Source of the DNA: Melitaea cinxia | Lineage: Eukaryota; Arthropoda; Insecta; Lepidoptera; Nymphalidae | NCBI RefSeq assembly: GCF_905220565.1 | Contig: NC_059423.1 | Span: forward strand, 6,134,001 to 6,198,000 | Length of the DNA: 64,000 nt | Direction of reading: 5' to 3' | Part shown: positions 13,801 through 28,800 of the stretch, one piece after another | Position numbering within the stretch: the stretch's first letter is position 1 | How the letters are laid out: the number at the start of each line of letters is the position of its first letter | Notes under the pieces: generated by a model | What the model was told of the DNA's origin: nothing | The model's input: the letters and a program-made list of their open reading frames with translations, nothing else | The model's database searches: none | Made by a program: the position numbers and the translations under genes

Positions 13801-16800
13801 AGGCGGCCTTATCGCTAATACAGCGATCTCTTCCAGGCAACCTTTGGGCAGAGGACTAAATAAGGAGTGTGGGATGGGGCGCAAAAATGTTATGTAACAT
13901 ACATATGAACATATTATAGTCACAAACGTACATGTACAGCAAATACATGTACTTACATATACATACATTCAGATATATACATATACATATATATATACAT
14001 ACACATACATACACAAATACATATATATCAATAATAATAAAATGAATCAATCAATCAATAATAAAGTCAATAGAAGAAAGAAGAAAAAAATCTTTTAAAA
14101 ACAAATTTGTTTTGATGGTAAATATTTCCAAACTTTAATAATTGTCAACGTTTTTTATTTTATTTTTTTCCAAATTTTGTATTTATAATCCTTGTTTTAT
14201 TATTGTGTTGTTATCTTTGTATACAGACTAGTATTATTTTTGTATTTTCGCTATCTGAACGCAAAGTCTGATTATGTAACAATAAACTAATTTTTGGGGA
14301 AGACACTGTGACCTGTAACACAGCTTTTAAGCTAGCACGGGTCGCTGGGCTTCTTGATAATGTAAACTACATAATTTGAGCAAAATAAAAAAATGTTTAT
14401 AATGCTGTTATGTTTGTAAATAAATAAATTATTCATCTATAGTTATAGCGACTCACAAAGTCATCAAGCATGTCGTGTATCCTCGTCATCGGATCCTTGC
14501 CTTTCTTCGGCCGAACTAGAACGTATATTGTGTCAAGATCGCCACAGGAACGCAGCAACTTCTCAATTAATACTGAAACAAACGAAAAAATATCTGTTTA
14601 CAATTGCTACCACCTTGGTACTTAAAAAGCCGACCGGTGGCGGGATAACCATCCAACTACTGGCTTTAAAATACACAGGCCAAAGACGGGCAGCAGCGTC
14701 TTCGGTGCAACAAAGCCAGTCCTGCTGTCACCAACCTGCCTGCCCAGCGTGGTGACTATAGGCAGCACACATGAGTTCACGCCATTTTTAGAGTCCTATG
14801 TCCAGCAGTGGACTGCGATAGGCTGAAGTTATAGTGATATAGCTAATTATTTTTAATTTTTTATATATATAGATAACAGCCAGCTGTTACCTATAATATA
14901 AGCTTTAAGCTTTCCTTAGGAACAGACAAGCGTCTGTGCGTGTCATAAGATATTTATATTTAGATATTTATTTAAACCTAGCTGTAATTGACTTTTACAT
15001 GTTCAACGTGATGCCTTAAATTGACATAACTTTGTTATGTATGCACCGATTGACACAAACAAACACTAAATGTCAAATGAAGCGTACCGTAATATATTAG
15101 TGAAAACGACATCTAAATCTGATAAGCCGTTTCTGATATTAGCGTGCACAAACGTACAGACAAAGAGACAAAAATTATAATAATCATTATTTTGTGTGCT
15201 ATTTGCAATGATAAAGGTCCCAATAATATTCTTTCTCATATATCTTCCATGTACAGACAGCGATCTGTTACATTTGTTTTATATTTATTAATGATGATAA
15301 ATAAGCCCTTGTTATACAACGGCTCATATAAAGCAGAAAATATCCTTTTAAAAATTTGGAGCAGCCTGATGAGGAACTACTTCAACCTTACAGACGGTCA
15401 CAGCTAAATGATACTACTGTCAATTTGTGTAGTGTTGTCTTTCAGCGCCGACTAAGATAGCCAGAGAGAGGGTCGTAGGTCGTGGCAATTTGCTTGTAAC
15501 GCTGCATGTGTCGCAGATGGCCATAATATATGGTATCCGCTTATCATCAAAAAGATTGTAACCTTGTTTGCCGCCATTGTAATATAAAAAAAATACCAGG
15601 ACAAGCATTTTTCATGTCTTATAGAGATGAATTTTTTGTTTTCAGGATCATTTCCGCTCATTTACTGTTCCGATATAAATAACAAGCATCAGTTTATGTT
15701 TTAATATTATGGGACAAAAACACGTACAAAAGAATTATTATATACTATTGACCTCTGTCCGTCCATATTTTTTACACTATAAATAAGCACTAACATATTA
15801 TACATTAAAACCTTCTTCGAAACACGCTGCATCTTATGGTATAAGTATTATTCCGATCGGTTCAGTAGTTTTCGCAGTATAGCCGAACAACAAAAAAACG
15901 GCTCGCTATTTATTAGTATAAATAGAAGATTTATATTTATTTTAGACTAGCTGACCCGGCGAACTTCGTACCGCCTAACACAAACTTTATCGTATGATAT
16001 TAAAGTTCAAATTGACTTTTAAGTATTATCACAAATCTTTTGTATGAGAGTATAGAAAAGTGTTGTTTTTAGACTATTTCAGGAAATTTAATTTTTTTTT
16101 TTTGAATTTTTCTCTCCGTAAGAATCATCCTCGTAATTCAAGGAATATTTTAAAAAAAGAATTAGCGAAATCGGTCCAACCGTTCTCGAGTTTTGCGCTT
16201 AGCAACACATTCTGCGACTCATTTTTATATTATAGATTAATCATTTATCAGCAACATATACATATGAATTATTTTGAATAATTATGTATATGGTTCCGTG
16301 GTGTAGTGGTTATCACATCTGCTTTACACGCAGAAGGCCGCCAGTTCGATCCTGGCCGGAATCAAGAATTTTTTAATTTTTTTTAAACCTATGACTTATG
16401 CGTTATGCTTGTAACTTTGTTTTCTTTGAAGATTAAATACTTGAACACGACTATTAATTTAAACTAGCTGTACTCGTGCGAATAATTCTCACTAAATAAG
16501 TAAAAAATTTACCGACCGTCAATCATGTTGACGTTTGTCAATGTGTCACAGAAAGAAAAACATGACTGCCAAAGAAGAAGAAGACTTCAATCGATTCCAC
16601 TACGAAAGTTTTAAAATGTGCACACTACATTTTTTTTTATTTGAATCTGGCCCGCGTTCACATTCTCAATTTAATATATGGCCCTCTGCAAAATTAAGTT
16701 TGACACCCCTGCTCTAATCGTTCGTAAGGAGTAAACAAGTGTATAATCTATGGAGTAAACTCCACTCACGTATCAGAACTGTCACACACACTTTCTTGTA

Positions 16801-19800
16801 TATATTACGGTAAATAGTTTAATATCTGTGTACTATATGTGCACATTTCTTTATATATTTTACAATGATAGAAGATATTATTATATTCATCCACAATCCA
16901 TACGTAACATTCTTTTTTAGCAGACACATTAAAAGTGTATTTAATACTATAAATGATTTATTTATACCAACTGCTTATATTACTTTTAAAGTAATGGAAT
17001 ACGTCCTGAAGAAAGAATTGTTACACAATTCCTACAAACACAAGCTTACAGCAAGGTATTTCCTGTTGTGTACGCCCAATTTTAATACTATCTCTGAATT
17101 TGCTTACTAGAGATGGAATTTTGACGTAAGCTTCATACAAATTATGTCAAATCTTATCGCTAGTAGGTAAACAAAACCAGAGACAGATAGCTTATTAAAA
17201 ACGGCTGTTACTCTATGTCAATCAATGCTTAAGGATATATACTTCAACATACAATATATGTGTAAAGTAATTTAATAACTTTCATAAAAAGGTTGTCTGG
17301 TAAAGGTTGCAACAGCAATAAGGTCGCCTTTGTACAACATTTAACCTTTAGTGTTTTTGCTCACTGGTACTGAGGCTGGTTCCATCGTCACCATTCTACC
17401 ACCGAACCGCAAGGTATCGCATGAGTCCGTACCGCTACGTGGTTGAAATCCCACGACCTCGCACTAAGCGTTTTGCTTCCTCTTTTTTAATACACACCGC
17501 AAAATTTTGGAATGCCCTTCCGGCTTCCGTTTTTCCAAATAATTATAACTTGGTTATCTTTAAATCAAGAGTGAATAGGTATCTTCTAGGCAAGCGCGCA
17601 CTATCTTAGGCTGCATCTTCACCCGCCATCAGGTGAGATCGCAGTCAAGCACTTGTCTATATATTCAATTTAAAAAAAAGACTGATTCCACAAACAGTAC
17701 CCTTGTAAAGTAATTTAGTAATTTTTATAACGGTTTGTCTGGTAGAGTTTGTAACAGCAATGAGGTCGCCTTTGTAAAATATTATACCTTTAATTTAATT
17801 AGTTTTTATTTTATATATGTGTATGTATCCGACCGAATTTCGGCCATGGCGACCACTTCGACCCCTTAGAAGGCTAGGCGCTGGTGCGCACGGAAATGGC
17901 TTATATAGTTGATTTTTGCAGTAAACTCCCTTGCACAAAGTGGGCAAGTGAGCTTACCGCTCTCATAGTTAAAGTGAATGGCGGCGAGTGGACGGTCCCT
18001 GATCTCATCGCGCTTGGCGTCGAGGTCAGCTAGTCGCTGCTCCTCAAATTCACCAGTACGCTCCCTCACGATCTCGCGCCATTCCGGTCGCTGTGCTGCC
18101 AAACTCTCCCATCGAGAGGGCTCTATATTGCATCTTTTCATGTGACGTTTCAGAACATCTTTGTATCTGAGGAGTTGTCCACCATGCTTTCGCTGGCCTT
18201 CCTCCAGCTCAGAGTAAAAGATGCGCTTCGCCACTCTCTCCTCCGTCATCCGTGATACATGACCGCACCACCGAAGTTGGCGACGCATCAAATATGCCTC
18301 AATGCCACCAACATTGGCCCGTCTTAGAACTTCGGTATTACGTACCCGATCGGACCATCTGATCTTCATGATGGTGCGCAGGCATTTTAGGTGGAATCGA
18401 TCGAGAGTGCGTATATGACGACGATACACACACCAGGTCTCGGAAGAGTAGAGAAATTTTTTATTTTATATAACTAGATTGGCAAACGAGCGTATGGCTC
18501 ACCTCATAGTAAGCGACTACCTACTACGGCCTATAGACGCACGCAACACCAGAATCATCGCAAGCGCGTTGGTGACCCCACCCAAAATTCCCACCTGGAG
18601 CTCTGGTCACCTTACTCACCAACAGGAACACAATACTGCTTGAAAACAGTATTATTTAGCCGTGATCTTCTGTAAGGTCGGGGTACTACCCCAGTCGGGT
18701 TGCATCATATTTTGGGCAGGAAATTTCTTGCTGTGCCCTACCTCAGTGTTATAATAATAATAATATAATAAATATCTACATAATACACACACGGTAGTCT
18801 GTTCCTACGGTAAAGAACTTAATGCCTGTGTTATAGATAACAGCCCCCAGACTCGGGGTGGGAATCGAACCCACAACCCCCGGAGCAGAAAGCAGGGTCA
18901 CTACAAACTGCGCCACGGGTTATTCAAGTTTAATATGTTTGTACTCACTGGTACTGAGGTCAGCGCAATAAAGTTTTTGTCTTGTAATAAAAATATTTTC
19001 TGATCGCGACCCTGTAGAAGGTCAGAGCGATCAGTGCTAGCCGAGCGCTCAATATCTGCGCTGATATAAAAAATAAAATGCCTCATACTCATCACAAGAT
19101 ACCCATCTCTATCTAGCGCGGGCGTCCATATGAGCATGATAGAGATGGATAGTATTTCGTTTTATTATTAGTGCGAATAAATCCTTTTTTTAAGTATTCA
19201 GTACATTGAGTTGCGTTGATAGCGAAATACAATGAACAAAAAAGTCAATGAGAAATGACAAAAGAAAAAACAACAAAATTTTAATAAAATTTATTTTTAT
19301 GTCTAAACAAACACCTTGAAAGTTGAACAATAAATAAACAAGGTACATTAGAAAATTAGCAATAATCTTAATAACATTCAGAGCACGACCTTCTCTACGA
19401 CTCGGCTCGCCTTCAGGCTAATCCTTCCATCTGTGGATATTAAACATTATATTATACAACTGAACCACGCGGTTTCACTTCTCTTTTTACTCTTTCTTTA
19501 TTTTTATACAGCCTACCTTTCTTAACAAACTGGCAAAAACAATTTTATTACTTATTTTATACTTTATTGTAAACGTCCATGTAAAATATAAAGTTAAGGA
19601 AAATGACTATATTCTAACTTACAAAAATGCAAAGCGGTATTATCGGTAATAGTGATTTATGAAAGACCTATTATTTTTAATGTTAGAAACAAATTGGTAA
19701 CCACTGTGAAAAAAAAGACGTTAAAAAAATGAATTAATATTATTATATTAATAATGACAATTCTTTTATATGTGATTTTTTTCTTACATATATTTATTAA

Positions 19801-19835
19801 ATCAATGTATAAATAGCGTCTATTTAAACTTTAAA

Positions 19836-19874
<39 letters not shown>

Positions 19875-22800
19875 TAGCTGTGCCCGCGGCTTCGCTCGCG
19901 TTGAAATCAGTGTGTCACAAAGTTGTCCTGACAAACTTCCAGTGAAACTCTCATCAAAATCGGCTTAGCCATTCCGTAAACCTTCCTCTTGAAGCCCTCT
20001 CTCCATTGGTGAAACCGCATGTAAATCCATTCAGTAGATTTTGAGGGAATCGATCACATACAGTTTTGGGGCTTTTGTTTTTATAATACATTAAAGGCCC
20101 GCGACTACGTCCGCGTGGTAATGAAGACATGCATTACTATTAAGATGTTTAACGCAATTTTTTTATTATTTCAGTCAGTTAAAATCCTTATCACACTGAG
20201 TAACTTTTTAAAAGGCACAATTTAGTATAATTTAATAGTTATTTTTATAAAACATCTCTATACACTACAAATTTTGTTTTATTTTCAGGCTGCAGTATAA
20301 ATAACCTACCAGGTGAACTTATAGCTGCTGTGTATGTTTCATACAAACTATCAACCCCAATTAAACTCCCTTAGCGGTGGGATATCACAAAATCCGTTCT
20401 TAGCGGATGTCTACTAACTATAATCTACCTCCCTGCCAAATTTCATCTTTGTCCATCCTGGATGGATGGACCATCCAGCGGTTAAGTTCTCGTGATGAGT
20501 GAGTCCGTGAACTTTCTCTTTTATATACATAGGTTACGATGCATTATTTGGATACCTCCTCACCATCTATAGAGCATACATTTCAATTTCAAGTCTCTTA
20601 CTTCAAAAACATAGGACTTTCATACAAACTTCCAACCCCCGTTTTATTCCCTCAGGGTTCGAGTTTCGTAAAATCCATTCTTAGCAAATGTCTATGCCCT
20701 ATAAGTAACCTACCTGCCAAATTTCAAGTTTGTAGCTATTATAGTTTCGGAGGTTTCGTGATGAGTGAGTCAACCTACCATCCCCCGTTTTAACTCCAAA
20801 AAGGAGTTGATTTCTAAAGATACATTATTTGAACACCTTCTCATCATCTATAGAGCATACATTTTAAATTTCAAGTCTCTTACTTCAAAAACATAGGACT
20901 TTCATACAAACTTCCAACACCCGTTTTATCCCCTTAGGGGTCGAGTTTCATAATATCCGTTCTTAGCGGATGTTTACGCTCTATAAGGAGCCTATCTGCC
21001 AAATTTCAAGCTTGTAAGTGTAATAGCTTCGTAGATTCCGTGATGAGTGATTCAACCTACCATCCCCCCGTTTTAACTCCAAAAGGGAGTTGATTTCTAA
21101 AGATACGTTATTTGGACACTTTCTCGCCATCTATAGAGCATACACTTTAAATTTCAAGTCTCTTACTTCAAAAACATACGACTTTCATACAAACTTCCAA
21201 CCCTCGTTTTATCCCTTTAAGGGTCGAGTTTCATAAAAATCAGCTCTTAGTGGAAGTTTACGCCCTATAAGGAACCTACCTGCCAAATTTCAAGTTTGTA
21301 GCTGTAATAGTTTCAGAGATTTCGTGATGAGGGAGTCAATCTACCATCCCCCGTTTTAACCCCAAAAAAAATGGATTTCTAAAGATACATTATCTGGACA
21401 CCTTTTCACTATCTATAGAGCATACATTTTGAATTTCAAGTCTCTAACTTCAAAAACATAGGACTTTCATACAAACTTCCAACCCCCGTTTTATCCCTTT
21501 AGAGGTCGAATTTCGTAAAATCCGTTCTTAACGGATGTCTACGACTTATAAGGAGCCTATCTGTCAAATTTCAAGTTTTTAGGTATTATAGTTTCGGAGA
21601 TTTTGTGATGAGTGACTCACCCTACCATCCCCCGTTTTAACCCCAAAGAGAAATGGATTTCTAAAGATACACTATTCGTACACCTTTTCACTATCTATAG
21701 AGCATACATTTTAAATTTCAAGTCTCTAACTTCAAAAACATAGGACTTTCATACAAACTTCCAACCCCCGTTTTATCCCCTTAGGGGTAGGATTTCGTAA
21801 AATCCGTTCTCAGCGGATGTTTACGACCTATAAGAAGCCTATGTGCCAAATTTCAAGCTTTTAGGTGTTATAGTTTCAGAGATATCGTGATGAGTGAGTA
21901 AACCTACCATCCCCCGTTTTAACCCCAAAAGGGAGTTGATTTCTAAAGATTCATTATTTGGACACCTTCTCATGATCTATAAGGTATACATTTTAAATTT
22001 CAAGTCTCTTACTTCAAAAACATGGGACTTTCACACAAACTTCCAACCCCCGTTTTATCCCTTTAAGGGTCGCATTTTGTAAAATTCGTTCTTAGCGGAT
22101 GTCTACGCCCTATAAGGAGCCTTTCTGCCAAATTTCAAGTTTGTAACTGTTATAGTTTCGGAGATTTCGTGATCAGTGAGCCAACCTACTATCCCCCGTT
22201 TTAACCCCAAAAAGGGGTTGATTTCTAAAGATAAATTATTTGGACACCTTTTCACCATCTATAGAGCTTACATTTGAAATTTCAAGTCTCTAACTTCAAA
22301 AACATAGGACTTTCATACAAACTTCCAACCCCCGTTTTACCCCCTTAGGGGTCGTTTTTCATAAAATCCGTTCTTAGCGGATGCCTACGTCTTATAAGGA
22401 GACTACCTGCCAAATTTCAAGTTTTCAGGTGATATAGTTTTGGAGATTTCGTGATGACCTTTCGCATTTATATATATTACTAGCTGTGCCCGCGGCTTCG
22501 CCCGCGTAGAAATCAGTGCGTCACAAAGTTTTCCCGGCAAACTTCCAGTGAAACTATTATCGAAATCGGCTTAGCCGTTCCGTAAACCTTTCTCTCCAAG
22601 CCCTCTCTCCATTGGTGAAATCGCATGAAAATCCGTTCAGTAGATTTTGAAGGAATCCATCACATATACTTTTGGGGACTTTGTTTTATAATACACTAAC
22701 TGTCGCCTGCGACTACGTCCGCGTGGTTATGAAGATATGCATTACTATTAAGATGTTTAACGCAAATAATTTTTTTATTTCAGTCACTTGAAATGCTTAT

Positions 22801-25800
22801 CAAACTGAGTAACTTTTTAAAAGGCACAATTTAGTATAATTTAATAGTTATTTTTATAAAACCTCTCTATACACCACATTTTTAGTTTTATTTTCAGGCT
22901 GTATATGTTTCATACAAACTATCAACCCTAATTAAACCCTCTTAGCGGTGGAATATCGCAAAATCCGTTCTTAGCGGACGTCAACTAACTATAATCTACC
23001 TCCCTGCCTCATCTTTGTCCATCCTGGATGGATGGACCATCCAGCGATTATTAAGTTCTCGTGATGAGTGAGTCAGTGACCTTTCTCTTTTATATATATA
23101 GATTACGATGCATTATTTGGACACCTTCTCGCTATCTATAGAGCATACATTTTAAATTTCTTTTACTCCTAAAACATAGGACTTTCATACAAACTTCCAA
23201 CCCCCCGTTTTACCCCCTTAGGGGTCGAGTTTCATAAAATCCGTTCTTAGCGGATCTCTACGCCCTATAAGGAGCCTTCCTGCCGAATTTCAAGTTTGTA
23301 GGTGTTATAGTTTCAGAGATTTCGTGATCAGTGAGTCAACGTACCATCCCCCGTTTCAACCCCAAAAAGGGGTTGATTTCTAAAGATACATTATTTGGAC
23401 GCCTTTTCATCATCTATAGAGCGTACATTTTAAATTTCAGGTCTCTTACTTCAAAAACATAGGACTTTCATACAAACTTCCAACCCCCGTTTTACCCCCT
23501 TAGGAGTCGATTTTCGTAAAATTCGTTCTTAGCGGATGTTTACGTCCTATAAGGAGCTTTCCTGCCAAATTTCAAGTTTGTAGGTGTTATAGTTTCGGAG
23601 ATTTCGTGATCAGTGAGTCAACGTACCATCCCCCGTTTCAACCCCAAAAAGGGGTTGATTTCTAAAGATACATTATTTGGACACTTTCTCACCATCTATA
23701 GAGCATACATTTTAAATTTCAGGTCTCTTACTTCAAAAACATACGACTTTCATACAAACTTCCAACCCCCGTTTTACCCCCTTAGGGGTCGATTTTCGTA
23801 AAATTCGTTCTTAGCGAATGTTTACGCCCTATAAAGAGCTTTCCTGCCAAATTTCAAGTTTGTAGGTGTTATAGTTTCGGAGATTTCGTGATCAGTGAGT
23901 TAACGTACCATCTCCCGTTTCAACCCCAAAAAGGGGTTGATTTCTAAAGATACATTATTTGGACACTTTCTCACCATCTATAGAGCATACATTTTAAATT
24001 TCAGGTCTCTTACTTCAAAAACATAGGACTTTCATACAAACTTCCAACCCCCGTTTTACCCCCTTAGGGGTCGAGTTTCGTAAAATCCGTTCTTAGCGGA
24101 TATCTACGTCCTATAAGGAGCCTACCTGCCAAATTTCAAGTTTGTGGGTGTTATAGTTTCGGAGATTTCGTGATGAGTGAGTGACCTTTCGCTTTTATAT
24201 ATATTATTATAGATATATATATATGGAATATATATATGGAAGGACGCCATTTTAAGAAATATTTCGCTTGGTCACGATCATTGGATAAAAAAAACTTTAT
24301 AAATATAATCCGTATCCTTTTTTGAATATTTTAATACTTTATTGAAGGTTCTATTTTAGAAAACTACGATTAGGTAGTTAAACTTTACGAATTTGACCGT
24401 TTGTAAGGTAAGACAACGTCTGTCGGGTTTAGTATTGATTTTATTGATAAAAATCATATATTATCTAGTTAATTTTAAAATTAGTAATTTATTAAATAAA
24501 ATTCACATTACTTCTACGACTCTTTTAATAAATTTAAAAAATATATTAAAAGAGTCATAGAAGTAATGTGACTAACCGTTTGCCCTTTTTAGTGTCAAAG
24601 AAAAAAAGGCTTAAGAGACTAAACGTTTTAACAAATAGTGATAGACGTTTACTGTACCTATTGTATTATTTTAATAAATACAATACCCAGATAATACGTA
24701 AAAAAGTATATAAAATTATCTCATGCAATAAAAACATTCCCTTTATTAATTAATAAAAAAAAACAAACAAAAACACACAAAAAATACACAAACACCCAAA
24801 AAGCGTCATGTCAATCTCACTGACACGTCAGTGACGTTACAGTACTCACAAACAGTGTCACGTCACTAAAAAATCACTTGTCGAAAATCTCATCACTGTT
24901 TCAATTTAATTTCGATATTTTTTGTTCTGATTTAATTTCAAATTGAATTATAATCGATTCACAAATATTTTGAAACTTCAAAAACTATTTTAAGTAAAAT
25001 GAGATAGTAGAAAAGCTATTATTCTGTATATGATTATTTATTATAGTTGTATTAAAATCGTTAATATAAGATTTTAATTTATAACTTTATGCATTTGTTA
25101 ATTTCTTTCAAATGAATAAATGATTACTTTTTTTCGAATTCATTTAGAGTCTGCAATTCATATCTACTCTTCTGAAAATTTCCAAAACTAAAACATATTT
25201 TAAATTATTTTTATATTTTATAAGGTTTTAATGAATAGTCATTTGTCAAGTTCTTTGAAAGAAAAAATGTTGAGTGTTTTCCCTGAATTCATTCAGAGTA
25301 TGTAATTTGTTATTTACTTTTTTAAAAATATCTCACACTTATGCCACTTTTAAATAATTTTCACATCTAAAAATATACTTTAGATCATAAAATACTAGCA
25401 ACCCGTCAGGACTTGAGATGTATAATTTATAAAAAGAGAGGTGGGAAATTTTAAGTTGTAGAATTTCTTTGTAAGCAATGTTGGCAGTTAACATTTTGTA
25501 GGCGTTTTTGTAGACAGCGAGCGGTCGTACGTCAATGTTCACTGTACACCATCGATATATAAAAAACCCAAGAAGGTTTTAAAGGTTTTTTATAGATCAA
25601 TGCTGTACACACTAATATTCAGTGACATACTTTATGACTCAGCGCCCCGGGTCAATAAAATTTTGCTTAAATTTATTACTGACATTCCATAAATTAATCG
25701 AGTTAAAGGAAAAAATCCGACATACGTTTCGGCAAATTTTTTTTTTTAGCTATCCATAGTTGTAAAAATCGATTAATTTTTCACATCCCCAGTACGTATG

Positions 25801-28800
25801 CTCGGCTTGCGCCGTCCCTGGCGGGATGCCGCCCCGAACCATGGCCATTTTGACCCTAGGGTAAATACGCCAATGCTAATACTACTGTATTGTATATATT
25901 TTGTCCATCAGATAGACCTCATCAGATAGACCTGGGGGGTTGAATTTTACACAATAAGGATTGGCCTGTATATGCCACGTTAATTTATGATTGGGTATGA
26001 TTGCAAAGTATAATTTTTTTTATCTAAAAAATTGAATAGATTTTATTGTATTATAAAGATTCCTTGAAAAATAATCTATCAAATGGTAAATATGGCAAAA
26101 AATCCACTGGCTACATTCGTTTAGATATACATATACAAACAAACGATCAAAACGAATTTATTTTATACTATGTTACTACTGTGAATCACTATTATAAGTA
26201 TTTTCCATTGACAATTCAAGATGACGTCTATCTATGGTATTCTTAGACGTTCCATGCTAATTCATGTGAATAAAACATTAATTATTGCGTCTATGTGAAC
26301 AATTCACTCGACAATAACAACACTAACTTTTCTCTGATTTTCTTTGTTCTCTTTCTATATAAATAAAATGAATCGGAAAAAAAATATTCGTTTTAAGATC
26401 TTTTTTAGATAATAATATAAAATCAATCAAAATAATTTTTGTTGCTATTTTTTTAACCGACGATTTTGCTATTTTTTTTTTTTTGAGAAAAGGACGAGGT
26501 TCTGAATATTACTTTAGAACTTTTTAGTGGGTGGATCAATTTCGATGATTTTCCTTAATCGAAAGGTAGTGCGTGTCATGTGGTCCCATTTAAATTTAAT
26601 TGAAATCTGACAAGTACAATACGAGCTATGTCTAATAATACGTATTTACTTGACTATTTTTTTGTCTATCCTATGTTGTATTACTTATCGATTTTTAATT
26701 GAAGTGGCTTTTTTTTCATTTGCTAGCAAACACAATTATTAAATATACTTAATACAGAGCTGTCACGGTTCTAGTTTCTGTAAAGAGAAAAATATAAGCA
26801 AATCGAATGCTACTATTTTGTTTTCATTAATAGTCGATCTTTTATAAATCTCATTTAATACTCAGTATGAAAACTTAGATAATATATCTATGTACTCGTA
26901 TATTATTATCTCGTAGTTAATCAATTACAGAATAATATGCTTTATATATTAAATAATTTTAATCGAAATATGTGATTTCATAAAGTTTATTTCAATATAA
27001 TATTTATATTAGCATTGCAAAACCTTCTCCACTTTAGCCTAAACCTATACTTACAAAGACGTGCTTTAAAAAAATAAGAGATAAAAAATCAAGCTCAAAA
27101 TCACACAAATAAAAAAATGCGGAAAACTTACCTCAAAAAGAAACTCCAAAAGCACAGAAAAAAATCACACAAAAACCATGCAAGCACACGTGAAGACAAT
27201 AATTTTACCCGACTGCAGCGACGCCTCGAGTACTGTTTTTGTGTATTAAATGTTTAAATATGGTTTGTAATATGAAAAAATATTTAAAACACACTTTTTT
27301 ATTGCTTATAAATCATTTTCCTTGGCGAAGGTTTTTTTTAAATATAGTTACTATTTGAACGCCTTTAAAATATTTCGTTATTTTTTGGTTTGTGCATTGT
27401 TGTCCCAGTAAATATATATAAAAGACAAAACAATTTTTTCGTACACCCGGTCGTCGACAATGAGTAAGACAACTATTCACGTGATTAACACAGTAAAAAA
27501 GTTACTGTTGGCAGGTAGAAACAAAAAAAAAATGTATACAAGAAATTAAATTTAGAACAGGGAAGTCGGAATTATGAAAATAGTGCTTTGTTTACATTGC
27601 ACAGTACGGCATTGATACAAGGAGCAATGTAATGAGCTATGAGTAAAAAATTTTTTATGAGTCATAATTAGTCGTAAATAATCTTTAATCTTTTACAATA
27701 AAAATCCAACGCGTTTACGTAAGAATCCCACATTTTGAAAAATCTCATGTGAGATTGGCAGTTGGGGGAGAGGGTTGAATAAAATCTCACGACATCTCAC
27801 CAGGTGGGAGGGAGGGACAGAAAATTTAAAAAACACCTCACGTAATTTATGGACGCCCCTTACTGGGGGTGCTGAGTAAGAAAAGTTTATTTATAGTATT
27901 TTTTTTTTGTTGTGTTTTTTTCCCAACCCCCGACACAGGTAATCCTGTATACTAGATACAGTTGCATGTAAAACATTTATTAAATAATTTGTACCTTTTG
28001 ATGTAAAAAATTTGTAATAAAAAATTACACCTAAACCAAAGCACCAAACACACTCACCTTTACCCAAAAACCCGGTACCACCAGTCACAAAAACACACTG
28101 ATCCTTATAAAATTTCTGGATATCCGTTTTATCCGCTTTACCCTTGGTAAGTTTTTGCTTTTCAGCCTCCTTTGCGTCGTTCTGGTCTTCCTGGGAGTAG
28201 TAATCATCTAGCTGGTTGGCTGATACGAATTCGTGGTCTTCTGAGAAGTCCAGGATCGGTGCTGTTGGATTCATCGCTTGGTTTTCCACTTCTGGTATGC
28301 GTACTGAGGTTTCTAAGTCCTGGAAAATTTTACAAAATGTTTCATTAATACTTGCTTAGTAATATGGACAATTTATGACAAGAACTCAAAATATGTATTT
28401 TGGCTAGCCCGTTGGCGCAGTTTGTAGTGCTTCGCTGCTTTCTAAGCCACGGGTTGCGGGTTCGATTCCCGCCTGAGTCTGGGTGTAATATTTGTATTTA
28501 TATATTTATATATGTATTATTTCTATGTATATTTATCAAAAAAAAACATAGTTATAACAGTCGGCTGTTACCTGTAATACAAGCATTAAGTTGCTTACCA
28601 TAGGAACAGATGACCGTGTGTGTATGTTATGATACGTAAATGATTATTAATAAGAAGACATCGAATCTTCGATATAAAAACATCTTTAAAGTATTTAAGA
28701 TTTTTAAGATTTAACTGAGGTAGGTCACAGCAGGAAATTTTCTCAAAACATAGAGCAGCCCGACTGGGACTAGACTACCTTACTGAGAAAAATGGCTCAA

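Noticed and set aside
15144..15407. 87-aa plus-strand ORF in intron 2
   Set aside because: No domain and an AT-rich low-complexity start (IIIIII). Taken as chance.
20536..24195. CRISPR-like regular repeats
   Set aside because: The repeat unit is 282 bp without unique spacers, in an animal intron. It is a tandem satellite-like array.
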